Shown piece after piece: positions 32,440-39,386 of a stretch of DNA of 64,000 nucleotides (position 1 is its first letter; each line of letters opens with the position of its first letter). The position numbers and the translations under genes were made by a program. The notes below the pieces were generated by a model that made no database searches, was not told where the DNA came from, and saw only the letters and a program-made list of their open reading frames with translations. The DNA comes from CAVZBW01 sp963778465 (lineage in GTDB: Bacteria; Actinomycetota; Acidimicrobiia; Acidimicrobiales; RAAP-2), in NCBI GenBank assembly GCA_963778465.1, contig CAVZUK010000002.1, forward strand, positions 62,001-126,000. The letters run 5' to 3'.

Positions 32440-33705
32440 ATGCACCACCTGACGGGACTGCGTTGCCGGGAATGCGGCCGCCGATTCCCCGCCGAGGCGC
32501 TCCACGTGTGCGACTTCTGCTTTGGTCCGCTCGAGGTGGCCTACGACTACGAGCGGTTGGCCAGCGAGGTCACGAGGGAGCGGATCGCCGCCGGCCCCCT
32601 CTCGATGTGGCGGTACCGCGACCTGCTTCCCGTGGGTGACGGCACCCCGGTCGACCTCGGAGCCGGCTGGACGCCGCTCGTGCGGGCCGATCGGCTGGCC
32701 GCCGAGCTGGGGCTCGGGGAGCTGTGGCTCAAGGACGACACCGCCAACCCCACCGGCTCGTTCAAGGACCGGGTGGTCTCCGTGGCGCTGACCAAGGCGC
32801 GCGAGCTGGGTTTCAAGGTGGTCGCCTGCGCGTCCACCGGCAACCTCGCCAACTCGGTCGCCGCCCATGCCGCCCGGGCCGGGCTCGCCTCGATCGTCTT
32901 CATTCCCGAGGACCTGGAGCAGGCCAAGGTGGTCGCCACCGCGGTCTACGGCGGCCATGTGGTCGCCGTCCGGGGCTCCTACGACGACGTGAACCGCCTC
33001 TGCGCCGAGCTGACGAGCGAGCACCCGACGTGGGGATTCGCGAACGTCAACCTGCGGACGTACTACGCGGAGGGCTCCAAGACCCTGGCCTTCGAGATGG
33101 TCGAGCAGCTGGGATGGCAGGCGCCAGACCACGTGATCGTTCCGGTGGGTTCGGGGAGCCAGCTGACCAAGGTGGCCAAGGGATTCGAGGAGCTGGGCGC
33201 CCTCGGACTGCTGGACGAGGTGCCCGAGGTGCGGGTCTCCGGGGCCCAGCCCGAGGGGTGCTCGCCCGTCGCCACGGCCTTCGTGCAGGGGACGGACGCC
33301 ATCCGGCCCGTTCGCCCCTCCACCATCGCCAAGTCCCTGGCCATCGGCAATCCGGCGGACGGGTGGTACGCGCTCGAGACCGTACGGCGCACCGGCGGGG
33401 CGCTCGCTGCGGTCGGCGACACCGAGATCATCGATGCCATCCGCCTGTTGGCGCGCACCGAGGGCATCTTCGCGGAGACGGCGGGTGGCGTCACCATCGC
33501 CACCCTGGCCACGTTGGCGGCACGCGGCGTGGTCCGCCCCGACGAGCGGGTCGTCGCGATCGTGAGCGGTCACGGTCTGAAGACCGTCGAGGCCCTGGCA
33601 GGCGTGGTGCAACCCACCGCAACGATCGATCCGAGCCTGGAGTCCTTCGAGGCCTTGCAGCAGGACTTGGACCCCGCAGGCCGATCCGACGGGAGGACGA
33701 GATGA
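32440..33705 (+). CDS. thrC: Threonine synthase family PLP enzyme with N-terminal zinc ribbon
   Basis: Fold-type II PLP enzyme of 421 residues, annotated by family as threonine synthase (O-phosphohomoserine to threonine). A zinc ribbon (CRECGRRFP...CDFCFGPLEV, residues 9-35) precedes the catalytic domain. The PLP Lys is in NPTGSFKDRVV (about 110), with ACASTGNLANSVAAHAA and the phosphate-binding VPVGSGSQLTK following. KSLAIGNPADGWYAL and EGIFAETAGGVTIATL complete the family pattern. It is controlled by a SAM riboswitch and overlaps the start of a CysO-like sulfur-carrier gene by four bases. That context suggests the same substrate may instead be sulfurated to homocysteine; the family call is firm, the reaction is not. 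Confidence 0.9.
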   Translation: MHHLTGLRCRECGRRFPAEALHVCDFCFGPLEVAYDYERLASEVTRERIAAGPLSMWRYRDLLPVGDGTPVDLGAGWTPLVRADRLAAELGLGELWLKDDTANPTGSFKDRVVSVALTKARELGFKVVACASTGNLANSVAAHAARAGLASIVFIPEDLEQAKVVATAVYGGHVVAVRGSYDDVNRLCAELTSEHPTWGFANVNLRTYYAEGSKTLAFEMVEQLGWQAPDHVIVPVGSGSQLTKVAKGFEELGALGLLDEVPEVRVSGAQPEGCSPVATAFVQGTDAIRPVRPSTIAKSLAIGNPADGWYALETVRRTGGALAAVGDTEIIDAIRLLARTEGIFAETAGGVTIATLATLAARGVVRPDERVVAIVSGHGLKTVEALAGVVQPTATIDPSLESFEALQQDLDPAGRSDGRTR

Positions 33706-33977
33706 GCGTCAAGGTCCGCATCCCCACCCAGCTGCGCAACGTCACCGGCGGCAAGGGAGAGCTCGAGGCCGAGGGTTCCACGGTGGGAGAGGTCCTCCAG
33801 AAGCTGGACGCCGACTACCCGGGCCTCGGCGAGCGCCTGTTCGACGACGCCGGGGCCCTGCGGCGGTTCGTGAACGTCTTCCTCGACGACGAGGACGTGC
33901 GCTTCTTGCAGGGCCTGGACACGCCGGTGCCCGACGGCCACACGCTGTCCGTGGTGCCGGCGGTGGCCGGCGGCTGA
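33702..33977 (+). CDS. MoaD/ThiS family sulfur carrier protein, CysO-like
   Basis: Ubiquitin-like beta-grasp protein of 91 residues ending in the Gly-Gly dipeptide that is adenylated and converted to a thiocarboxylate. Sequence is close to mycobacterial CysO: VRIPTQLRNVTGGKGELEAEG, RRFVNVFLDDEDVRFLQGLDTPVPDG and VVPAVAGG (long runs given as family order). ATG 33702 overlaps the thrC stop (ATGA), so expression is coupled to the riboswitch. CysO partners CysM in cysteine synthesis; here the neighbour is a threonine-synthase-like enzyme instead. No Mec protease or E1-like MoeZ lies within the window. Confidence 0.9.
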   Translation: MSVKVRIPTQLRNVTGGKGELEAEGSTVGEVLQKLDADYPGLGERLFDDAGALRRFVNVFLDDEDVRFLQGLDTPVPDGHTLSVVPAVAGG

Positions 33978-33978
33978 G

Positions 33979-34012
33979 TCCCTCCCGGAGGGATCGCCCC
34001 CAACGAGGGGCG
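33979..34012 (+). terminator. Two tandem hairpins after the sulfur-carrier gene
   Basis: TCCCTC/GAGGGA (33979-33993, loop of three) is followed at once by CGCCCC/GGGGCG (33995-34012, loop of six). They begin two bases after the stop at 33977 and separate the riboswitch operon from groL. Confidence 0.65.
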
Positions 34013-34043
34013 GTTGCGCTCTCGGCGCGCGCGTGGTTTGCTG

Positions 34044-34070
34044 TTGGCACTCGTAGAGTGAGAGTGCTAA
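34044..34070 (+). promoter_or_regulatory. CIRCE element (HrcA operator) of groL
   Basis: TTGGCACTC-N9-GAGTGCTAA matches the CIRCE consensus TTAGCACTC-N9-GAGTGCTAA with a single change. It lies 70 bases before the groL ATG, where HrcA would block transcription in unstressed cells. hrcA itself is not in the window. Confidence 0.92.
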
Positions 34071-34140
34071 ACGGCCCGAGCCGGGCGCCAAGGGGCGCCA
34101 GGCGGCGCAGGGCAGGTCGACAACCGGAGGTTGCGTAGAG

Positions 34141-35766
34141 ATGGCAAAGCTCATCGCCTTTGATGCCGAGGCCCGGCGCGGGCTCGAGACGGGGATGAAC
34201 AAGCTGGCCGACGCGGTACGGGTCACCCTCGGACCGAGGGGCCGCAACGTCGTGCTGGACAAGAAGTGGGGTGCCCCGACCATCACCAACGACGGGGTCT
34301 CGATCGCCAAGGAGATCGAGCTCGAGGAGCCCTTCGAGAAGATCGGGGCCGAGCTGGTCAAGGAGGTCGCGAAGAAGACCGACGACGTGGCCGGTGACGG
34401 CACGACGACGGCCACGGTCCTGGCCTGGGCGATGGTCCACGAGGGCCTGCGCAACGTCGCCGCCGGGGCCAACCCGATGTCGCTGAAGCGGGGCATCGAG
34501 GTCGCCACCGAGGAGGCGGTGAGCTCGCTGCACTCGATCGCCAAGGAGACGGAGACCAAGTCGCAGATCGCCCAGGTGGCCTCCATCTCGGCGGCGGACA
34601 CCGAGATCGGCGAGATGATCTCGGAGGCCATCGACAAGGTCGGCAAGGACGGTGTGATCACCGTCGAGGAGTCTCAGACCTTCGGCATGGAGATGGAGCT
34701 CGTCGAGGGCATGCGCTTCGACAAGGGCTACATCTCCCCGTACTTCGTCACCGACCCCGAGCGGATGGAGGCGGTGCTCGAGGACCCCTACATCCTCCTC
34801 GTCGGCACCAAGATCTCGGCCGTGCGCGACCTCCTGCCCCTGCTGGAGAAGACGATGCAGGCCGGCCGCCCGCTGGCCATCATCGCCGAGGACGTCGAGG
34901 GCGAGGCTCTTGCCACCCTGGTCGTGAACAAGATCCGCGGCACCTTCAAGAGCGTCGCGGTCAAGGCTCCGGGCTTCGGTGAGCGTCGCAAGGCCATGCT
35001 CCAGGACATGGCGATCCTGACCGGCGGACAGGTTGTGACCGAAGAGGTCGGCCTCAAGCTCGAGAACGTGGGCCTCGACCTGCTCGGCCGGGCCCGCAAG
35101 GTGGTCGTGACCAAGGACGAGACCACCGTCGTCGAGGGCATCGGCGAGGAGTCCGACATCAAGGGCCGGATCAACCAGATCAAGACCGAGATCGAGAACA
35201 CGGACTCCGACTACGACCGGGAGAAGCTGCAGGAGCGCCTTGCCAAGCTCTCCGGCGGCGTCGCGGTGATCAAGGTGGGTGCCGCCACCGAGGTCGAGCT
35301 CAAGGAGAAGAAGCACCGGATCGAGGACGCCGTGTCCACGACCAAGGCCGCCATCGAGGAGGGCGTGGTGCCCGGCGGCGGCGTGGCCCTGCTGCGTGCG
35401 CAGGCCGCCATCTTGGACCGCGCCGACAAGCTGGACAGCGACGAGGCCACCGGCGCCCGCATCGTGGCGCGTGCCGTGGAGGAGCCCCTCAAGCAGATCG
35501 CGGTCAACGCGGGCCTCGAGGGTGGCGTCGTGGTCGAGCGGGTGCGCAACCTGAAGAACGCGGCGGAGGGCCTGAACGCGGCCACCGGCGAGTACACCGA
35601 CCTGTTCAAGGACGGGGTCATCGACGCCGCCAAGGTGACGCGCTCTGCGCTGCAAAACGCTGCCTCGATCGCCGCGCTGTTCCTCACGACCGAGGCGGTC
35701 ATCGTCGACAAGCCGGAGAAGGACGCCGCCCCCGCCATGCCCGGCGGCGGCATGGACGACTTCTGA
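34141..35766 (+). CDS. groL: Chaperonin GroEL
   Basis: 60-kDa ATP-dependent chaperonin, 541 residues, assembling as a double heptamer. The nucleotide site is intact: VTLGPRGRNVVLDKKWG, NDGVSIAKEIEL, GDGTTTATVLAWAMV, and later EEGVVPGGGVALLRA. The apical domain contains RFDKGYISPYFVTDPERM. The C-terminus ends PAMPGGGMDDF, with a shortened GGM tail. There is no groES partner, only CIRCE-controlled groL alone, as in actinobacteria with an extra GroEL. GGAGG lies ten bases before ATG 34141. It is followed by a strong hairpin terminator. Confidence 0.98.
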   Translation: MAKLIAFDAEARRGLETGMNKLADAVRVTLGPRGRNVVLDKKWGAPTITNDGVSIAKEIELEEPFEKIGAELVKEVAKKTDDVAGDGTTTATVLAWAMVHEGLRNVAAGANPMSLKRGIEVATEEAVSSLHSIAKETETKSQIAQVASISAADTEIGEMISEAIDKVGKDGVITVEESQTFGMEMELVEGMRFDKGYISPYFVTDPERMEAVLEDPYILLVGTKISAVRDLLPLLEKTMQAGRPLAIIAEDVEGEALATLVVNKIRGTFKSVAVKAPGFGERRKAMLQDMAILTGGQVVTEEVGLKLENVGLDLLGRARKVVVTKDETTVVEGIGEESDIKGRINQIKTEIENTDSDYDREKLQERLAKLSGGVAVIKVGAATEVELKEKKHRIEDAVSTTKAAIEEGVVPGGGVALLRAQAAILDRADKLDSDEATGARIVARAVEEPLKQIAVNAGLEGGVVVERVRNLKNAAEGLNAATGEYTDLFKDGVIDAAKVTRSALQNAASIAALFLTTEAVIVDKPEKDAAPAMPGGGMDDF

Positions 35767-35872
35767 TCCCGGCCACGGACGGGGCCACTCTCGAGCCGGC
35801 GCCCGACACCGGGAGAACCGGCCGGAGAGACCGCCACGAAACGGCCGGAGACGGCCACCGAAACGGATGGTA

Positions 35873-35898
35873 CGAGGGGCGCCTTCGGGCGCCCCTCG
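35873..35898 (+). terminator. Hyperstable UUCG hairpin after groL
   Basis: Perfect 11-bp stem CGAGGGGCGCC (35873-35883) and GGCGCCCCTCG (35888-35898) with a TTCG tetraloop, about 107 bases past the groL stop. No T-run follows. It separates groL from hemQ. Confidence 0.75.
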
Positions 35899-35941
35899 GC
35901 CGTTCGGGACGTCTCGGGACGGCTTCGTAGACTGACCCGCG

Positions 35942-36655
35942 ATGAGCCCCCCAGACCTACGCACGCCGGAGCCCCTCGTGGCGCCTCAGGGATGGTCGGT
36001 CCTCCACCTCTTCGTCACGGTTCCCGGACCGCTCGACCGGGCGGGGATCGCCAAGGCGGTGGTCGGCGCACGGGGCGATGGCTATCAGGTCGTGACGGCG
36101 GGGCTGCTCGGGCACAAGGCGGACGTCGCCCTCATGATCGTGGGCGAGGACCTCTGGCGCCTGCGCGCCTTCCAGTCGGAGGTGATGGGTGCCGGGCTCC
36201 GGCTCGAGACCTCCTACGTGTCGCTCACCGAGGTCTCCGAGTACGCCGCGGGCGTCCCCGAGGAGATGCGCCGGGCGCGGCTCTACCCCGAGCTGCCTCC
36301 CCCGGACAAGCGGGCCTTCTGCTTCTACCCCATGTCCAAGCGCCGGGCGGCGGACGACAACTGGTACCGGCTCGAGTTCGAGCGCCGCAAGGAGCTCATG
36401 CAGGGCCACGGTGCCGTGGGCAGGACCTTCCGTGGGCGAGTGCTCCAGCTCATCACCGGGTCGACCGGCCTCGACGACTGGGAGTGGGGGGTCACCCTCT
36501 TCGGCCGGACGCTCGAGGACCTGAAGGACTGCGTCTACCAGATGCGCTTCGACGAGGCGTCCGCCCGCTACGCCGAGTTCGGTCCCTTCTACGTCGGCGC
36601 GGTCGACGAGCTCGACGTGGTGCTCGATGCCGTCTCCCGGGGCACGTCGGGCTGA
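35942..36655 (+). CDS. hemQ: Coproheme decarboxylase (HemQ/ChdC, chlorite-dismutase family)
   Basis: Last enzyme of the coproporphyrin-dependent haem pathway of Gram-positive bacteria: it removes two propionate carboxyls from coproheme using peroxide. The 237-residue protein has CFYPMSKRRAADDNWYRLEF, MQGHGAVGRTFRG (with the proximal haem His), ITGSTGLDDWEWGVTLFG and MRFDEASARYAEFGPFYVG in the family order. ATG 35942 lies eight bases after TAGACT (35928-35933), so the message is probably leaderless. Its stop overlaps the larE ATG (TGATG). The other coproporphyrin-pathway genes are not in the window. Confidence 0.95.
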   Translation: MSPPDLRTPEPLVAPQGWSVLHLFVTVPGPLDRAGIAKAVVGARGDGYQVVTAGLLGHKADVALMIVGEDLWRLRAFQSEVMGAGLRLETSYVSLTEVSEYAAGVPEEMRRARLYPELPPPDKRAFCFYPMSKRRAADDNWYRLEFERRKELMQGHGAVGRTFRGRVLQLITGSTGLDDWEWGVTLFGRTLEDLKDCVYQMRFDEASARYAEFGPFYVGAVDELDVVLDAVSRGTSG

Positions 36656-37470
36656 TGGGCGACCTGGCGGCACTCCGTAGCTCGCTGTCCGAGCTCGACC
36701 GCATCGTGGTGGCCTTCAGCGGCGGCGCCGACTCCTCGCTGCTGGCCTGGGTGGCCAACGACACGCTGGGCTCCGAGCGCGTCCTGTGCGTGACGGCGCT
36801 CTCGCCGTCGTTGGCTCGGCAGGAGGAGGCGGAGTGCCGCTCGCTGGCGGCCGAGTGGGGCCTGCGCTGGAGCGGGATACCGACGAGCGAGATGGAGGAC
36901 GCTGCGTACGTGACCAACGGGTCCGACCGCTGCGCCCACTGCAAGGGAGCGCTCATGGACGTCCTCCTGCCCCTGGCCGGATCGAGCGGGTCGGTCGTGG
37001 TGCTCGGCGTCAACCTCGACGATCTCGGGGACCACCGACCGGGCCAGGCCGTGGCGATCGGACGCGGGGCGCGGTTCCCCCTCGTCGGCGCCGGGTTCAC
37101 CAAGTCCGACGTCCGCACCGCGTCGAAGGACCTCGGTCTGCGCACCTGGGACAAGCCGGCGGCGGCGTGCCTCGCATCCCGCATCCCGTACGGGACCCCG
37201 GTGACCGTGGGCCGGCTCCGCTCCGTCGACCTCGCCGAGTCGGTTCTCCGCGACCTCGGCCTCCGCCAGGTCCGGGTGCGGCACCACGGCACGACGGCGC
37301 GCATCGAGGTCCCCGACGAGGACCTGACGCGGGTGCTCGAGCTCCGGGCGCCGATCGTCGAGCGGTTGCGTGCCGTCGGCTTCCTCCACGTGGCCATGGA
37401 CCTCGAGGGCTACCGCTCGGGGAGCCTCAATCGGAGCCTGGCGGGTCCAGCTGGGGCGGCACCGTCGTGA
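36655..37470 (+). CDS. larE: ATP-dependent sacrificial sulfur transferase LarE
   Basis: Makes the nickel-pincer nucleotide cofactor by adenylating a carboxylate and donating sulfur from its own cysteine. The 271-residue protein has the N-type ATP pyrophosphatase P-loop SGGADSS (residues 22-28), DRCAHCKGAL, and KPAAACLASRIPYGTP, whose Cys corresponds to the sacrificial Cys176 of Lactobacillus LarE. Only that one Cys is near the active site, so the sacrificial rather than the [4Fe-4S] mechanism is expected. The start overlaps the hemQ stop. larC and larB lie 2 kb downstream on the opposite strand; no larA is present. Confidence 0.92.
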   Translation: MGDLAALRSSLSELDRIVVAFSGGADSSLLAWVANDTLGSERVLCVTALSPSLARQEEAECRSLAAEWGLRWSGIPTSEMEDAAYVTNGSDRCAHCKGALMDVLLPLAGSSGSVVVLGVNLDDLGDHRPGQAVAIGRGARFPLVGAGFTKSDVRTASKDLGLRTWDKPAAACLASRIPYGTPVTVGRLRSVDLAESVLRDLGLRQVRVRHHGTTARIEVPDEDLTRVLELRAPIVERLRAVGFLHVAMDLEGYRSGSLNRSLAGPAGAAPS

Positions 37471-37507
37471 TCACGTACCGGCGCTCCACCGAGGTGGCCC
37501 CGCGGGG

Positions 37508-37750
37508 ATGACGATCCAGGTCCGCGTCCGCCTCACCTTCCCCGAGCCCCTGGTGCGGGAGCCCGTGCTCTCGAGGGCGCTGCGGATGTTCCCGGTCGAG
37601 ATCAACATCCGGCGTGCCGACGTGGGCGAGGACCAGGGTTGGATCCTCTGCGAGGTGGACGGGGAGCCATCCGTGGTCGAAGGCACGATCGGCTGGTTCC
37701 GTGAGACGGGGGTGCAGGTGGATCTCCTGGGCGACGTGCTCGAGGGCTGA
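37508..37750 (+). CDS. NIL domain protein
   Basis: Eighty-residue protein that is little more than one NIL domain, a ferredoxin-like ACT-related fold found at the C-terminus of MetN importers and in homocysteine-synthesis proteins. It begins TIQVRVRLTFPEPLVREPV, followed by INIRRADV, DQGWILCEVDGE and QVDLLGDVLEG. One Cys is present. ATG 37508 is 37 bases after larE and probably in the same transcript. NIL modules bind methionine or act in sulfur transfer, so a link to LarE sulfur chemistry is possible but not shown. Confidence 0.85.
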   Translation: MTIQVRVRLTFPEPLVREPVLSRALRMFPVEINIRRADVGEDQGWILCEVDGEPSVVEGTIGWFRETGVQVDLLGDVLEG

Positions 37751-37807
37751 CGGGCTTCAGCCCTCCGGGTGGCGCGAGGGCCGGCCGGATCGGGCCAGCC
37801 CGTCGGC

Positions 37808-37996
37808 TCAGGAGTCGGGTCCGTCGGGGCGGCCACCGATCTGCCACCCGGCCGAGGACACGCGCCGGGGTTCGTAGAAGACGCAGCCGTCGGGGCAGCC
37901 GAAGGGCAAGGCCTCGTTCGCCCCGAGCTTGCAGCGCTCGAGCTTCTCGAACCTGGCGGTCGTCTGCATGACGTAGTGGCGGCAGTCCTCGTTCAC
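37808..37996 (-). CDS. Small cysteine-containing protein
   Basis: Sixty-two residues from GTG 37996, with GGAG five bases upstream. The Cys spacing is notable: EDCRHYVMQT, ERCKLGANEALPFGCPDGCVFYEPRR, where four Cys (C-x~17-C-x11-C-x3-C) could bind zinc or an iron-sulfur cluster. I recall similar small proteins in actinobacteria but no function. It is convergent with the NIL gene and divergent from the Nudix gene, whose start lies 129 bases away. Sequence is conserved-looking and not low complexity. Confidence 0.65.
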   Translation of the reverse strand: MNEDCRHYVMQTTARFEKLERCKLGANEALPFGCPDGCVFYEPRRVSSAGWQIGGRPDGPDS

Positions 37997-38125
37997 GCCC
38001 ACTCCATCATTGTGGTCCAAACGTGCGCCCACCCGCAGGTCAAGGCCACCACCACCGGCACCCACCCGGCACGCGCCCCTGCCGCACGCGCCCCCGCAGG
38101 AGCCGCAGCCGGTAGTTTGCTCGGC

Positions 38126-38827
38126 GTGGACCGGAGCGTCTCGGAACGGACACTGCTGCGCTGGAGCGAGGCGCTCGCAGGGATCGCCCGCACCGGCCTG
38201 GGCTTTACCGAGAGCCTGTACGAGCGCGAGCGCTTCGAGGAGGTGCTCCGAGTGGCGGCGGACATCCGCGCCGCCTCGGAGCCGTCGACGCCCTCGGCGG
38301 AGGATGCCGAGGGTCAGGTCCAGGACTGGCTCTCCCAGGTGGGTCACGGGATCGCCGGCTACGTCACCCCCAAGGTCGCCGTCGGGGCGGCCGTCAGCAA
38401 CGACCGCGGCGAGCTCCTGCTGATCCAGCGCTCCGACTCGGGGGCCTGGCTCTACCCGACCGGCTGGTGCGACGCCGGCTACTCGGCGGCCGAGGTGGCC
38501 GTGAAGGAGGTCGAGGAGGAGACCGGGATCGAGATCGAGCCCGTCCGGCTCATCGCGGTCCTCGACGGTCTCCGGCTCGGCATGAGCCGGTTCGCCCTCT
38601 ACTCGCTCGTGTTCCACTGCCGGGCGATCGGCGGGAAGCTGTCGCCCCACCCGCTCGAGTGTCGCGACGCCGGATGGTTCGCGCCCGACGCCCTCCCGGC
38701 GCCGTTGATCGGGGCCGAGCGCTGGGGCGAGCCCGTGTTCGCCGCCCTACGTGGCGAGCAGCCCGACGTCGTGTACGACCAGGTTCGTCAGCCGGTGTGG
38801 CGGGGTGACGCCAAGGTCGACGAGTGA
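38126..38827 (+). CDS. Nudix hydrolase with N-terminal helical domain
   Basis: Predicted pyrophosphohydrolase of 233 residues. The N-terminal part (LLRWSEALAGIARTGLGFTESLYERERFEEVLRVA, given as family order) matches the helical domain that precedes Nudix in ADP-sugar-type hydrolases. The Nudix box reads GYSAAEVAVKEVEEETG: the catalytic EExEETG half is intact, but the first Glu of GX5E is Tyr and the REx Arg is Lys. GTG 38126 follows TAGTTT (38113-38118) by seven bases. The substrate is unknown. It is followed by a GNAT gene 37 bases on. Confidence 0.87.
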   Translation: MDRSVSERTLLRWSEALAGIARTGLGFTESLYERERFEEVLRVAADIRAASEPSTPSAEDAEGQVQDWLSQVGHGIAGYVTPKVAVGAAVSNDRGELLLIQRSDSGAWLYPTGWCDAGYSAAEVAVKEVEEETGIEIEPVRLIAVLDGLRLGMSRFALYSLVFHCRAIGGKLSPHPLECRDAGWFAPDALPAPLIGAERWGEPVFAALRGEQPDVVYDQVRQPVWRGDAKVDE

Positions 38828-38864
38828 GCGGGGCCGGCCCGGCGCCGCTCGCCGCGACGCGCTG

Positions 38865-39341
38865 ATGCCGGACCCGGCCGACTGTCGCGTGTCCGAGGCC
38901 ACGGCCGCCGACCCGGAGCTGCTCCGGTCCATCCTTCCCCTGCTTCCGCAGCTGTCCAGCTCACCGCCCCCGCTCTCGCTGGCGGAGCTCGAGCGGATCG
39001 TCTCCTCCCCGTCCACCCGCCTCCTCGTGGCCGAGGACGCGGACGGGAGGGTCCAGGGCATGCTCACCCTCGTGCTCTTCTTCGTCCCGACCGGCATGCG
39101 CGCCTGGATCGAGGACGTCGTGGTGGACGAGGGCATCCGACGCGGCGGCGTGGGTGCCGCTCTGGTGCAGTCCGCGTTGGCGGTCGCCGAGGCCGCGGGC
39201 GCCCGCACGGTCGACCTCACCTCCCGGCCGAGCAGGGAGGCCGCCAACCGGCTCTACCAGCGCCTGGGCTTCGAGCTCCGAGACACGAACGTCTACCGCT
39301 ACCGGGCCCAGTCCGCGAGCGGGGCGGGCGCCGAGGGGTAG
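38865..39341 (+). CDS. GNAT family N-acetyltransferase
   Basis: 158 residues, one GNAT domain. The acetyl-CoA-binding motif A is DEGIRRGGVGAALVQSA (Arg/Gly-x-x-Gly-x-Gly/Ala), followed by ARTVDLTSRPSREAANRLYQRLGFELRDTNVYRY, in which AANRLYQRLGF is the classical motif B. ATG 38865 is preferred over 38751, which would run into the Nudix stop. The acceptor substrate cannot be told. It converges with larC 45 bases away. Confidence 0.88.
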   Translation: MPDPADCRVSEATAADPELLRSILPLLPQLSSSPPPLSLAELERIVSSPSTRLLVAEDADGRVQGMLTLVLFFVPTGMRAWIEDVVVDEGIRRGGVGAALVQSALAVAEAAGARTVDLTSRPSREAANRLYQRLGFELRDTNVYRYRAQSASGAGAEG

Positions 39342-39386
39342 ACGCCCCGATCGGGATGTCCGCCGAGCCGCCCGCCGGTGGCGCGG

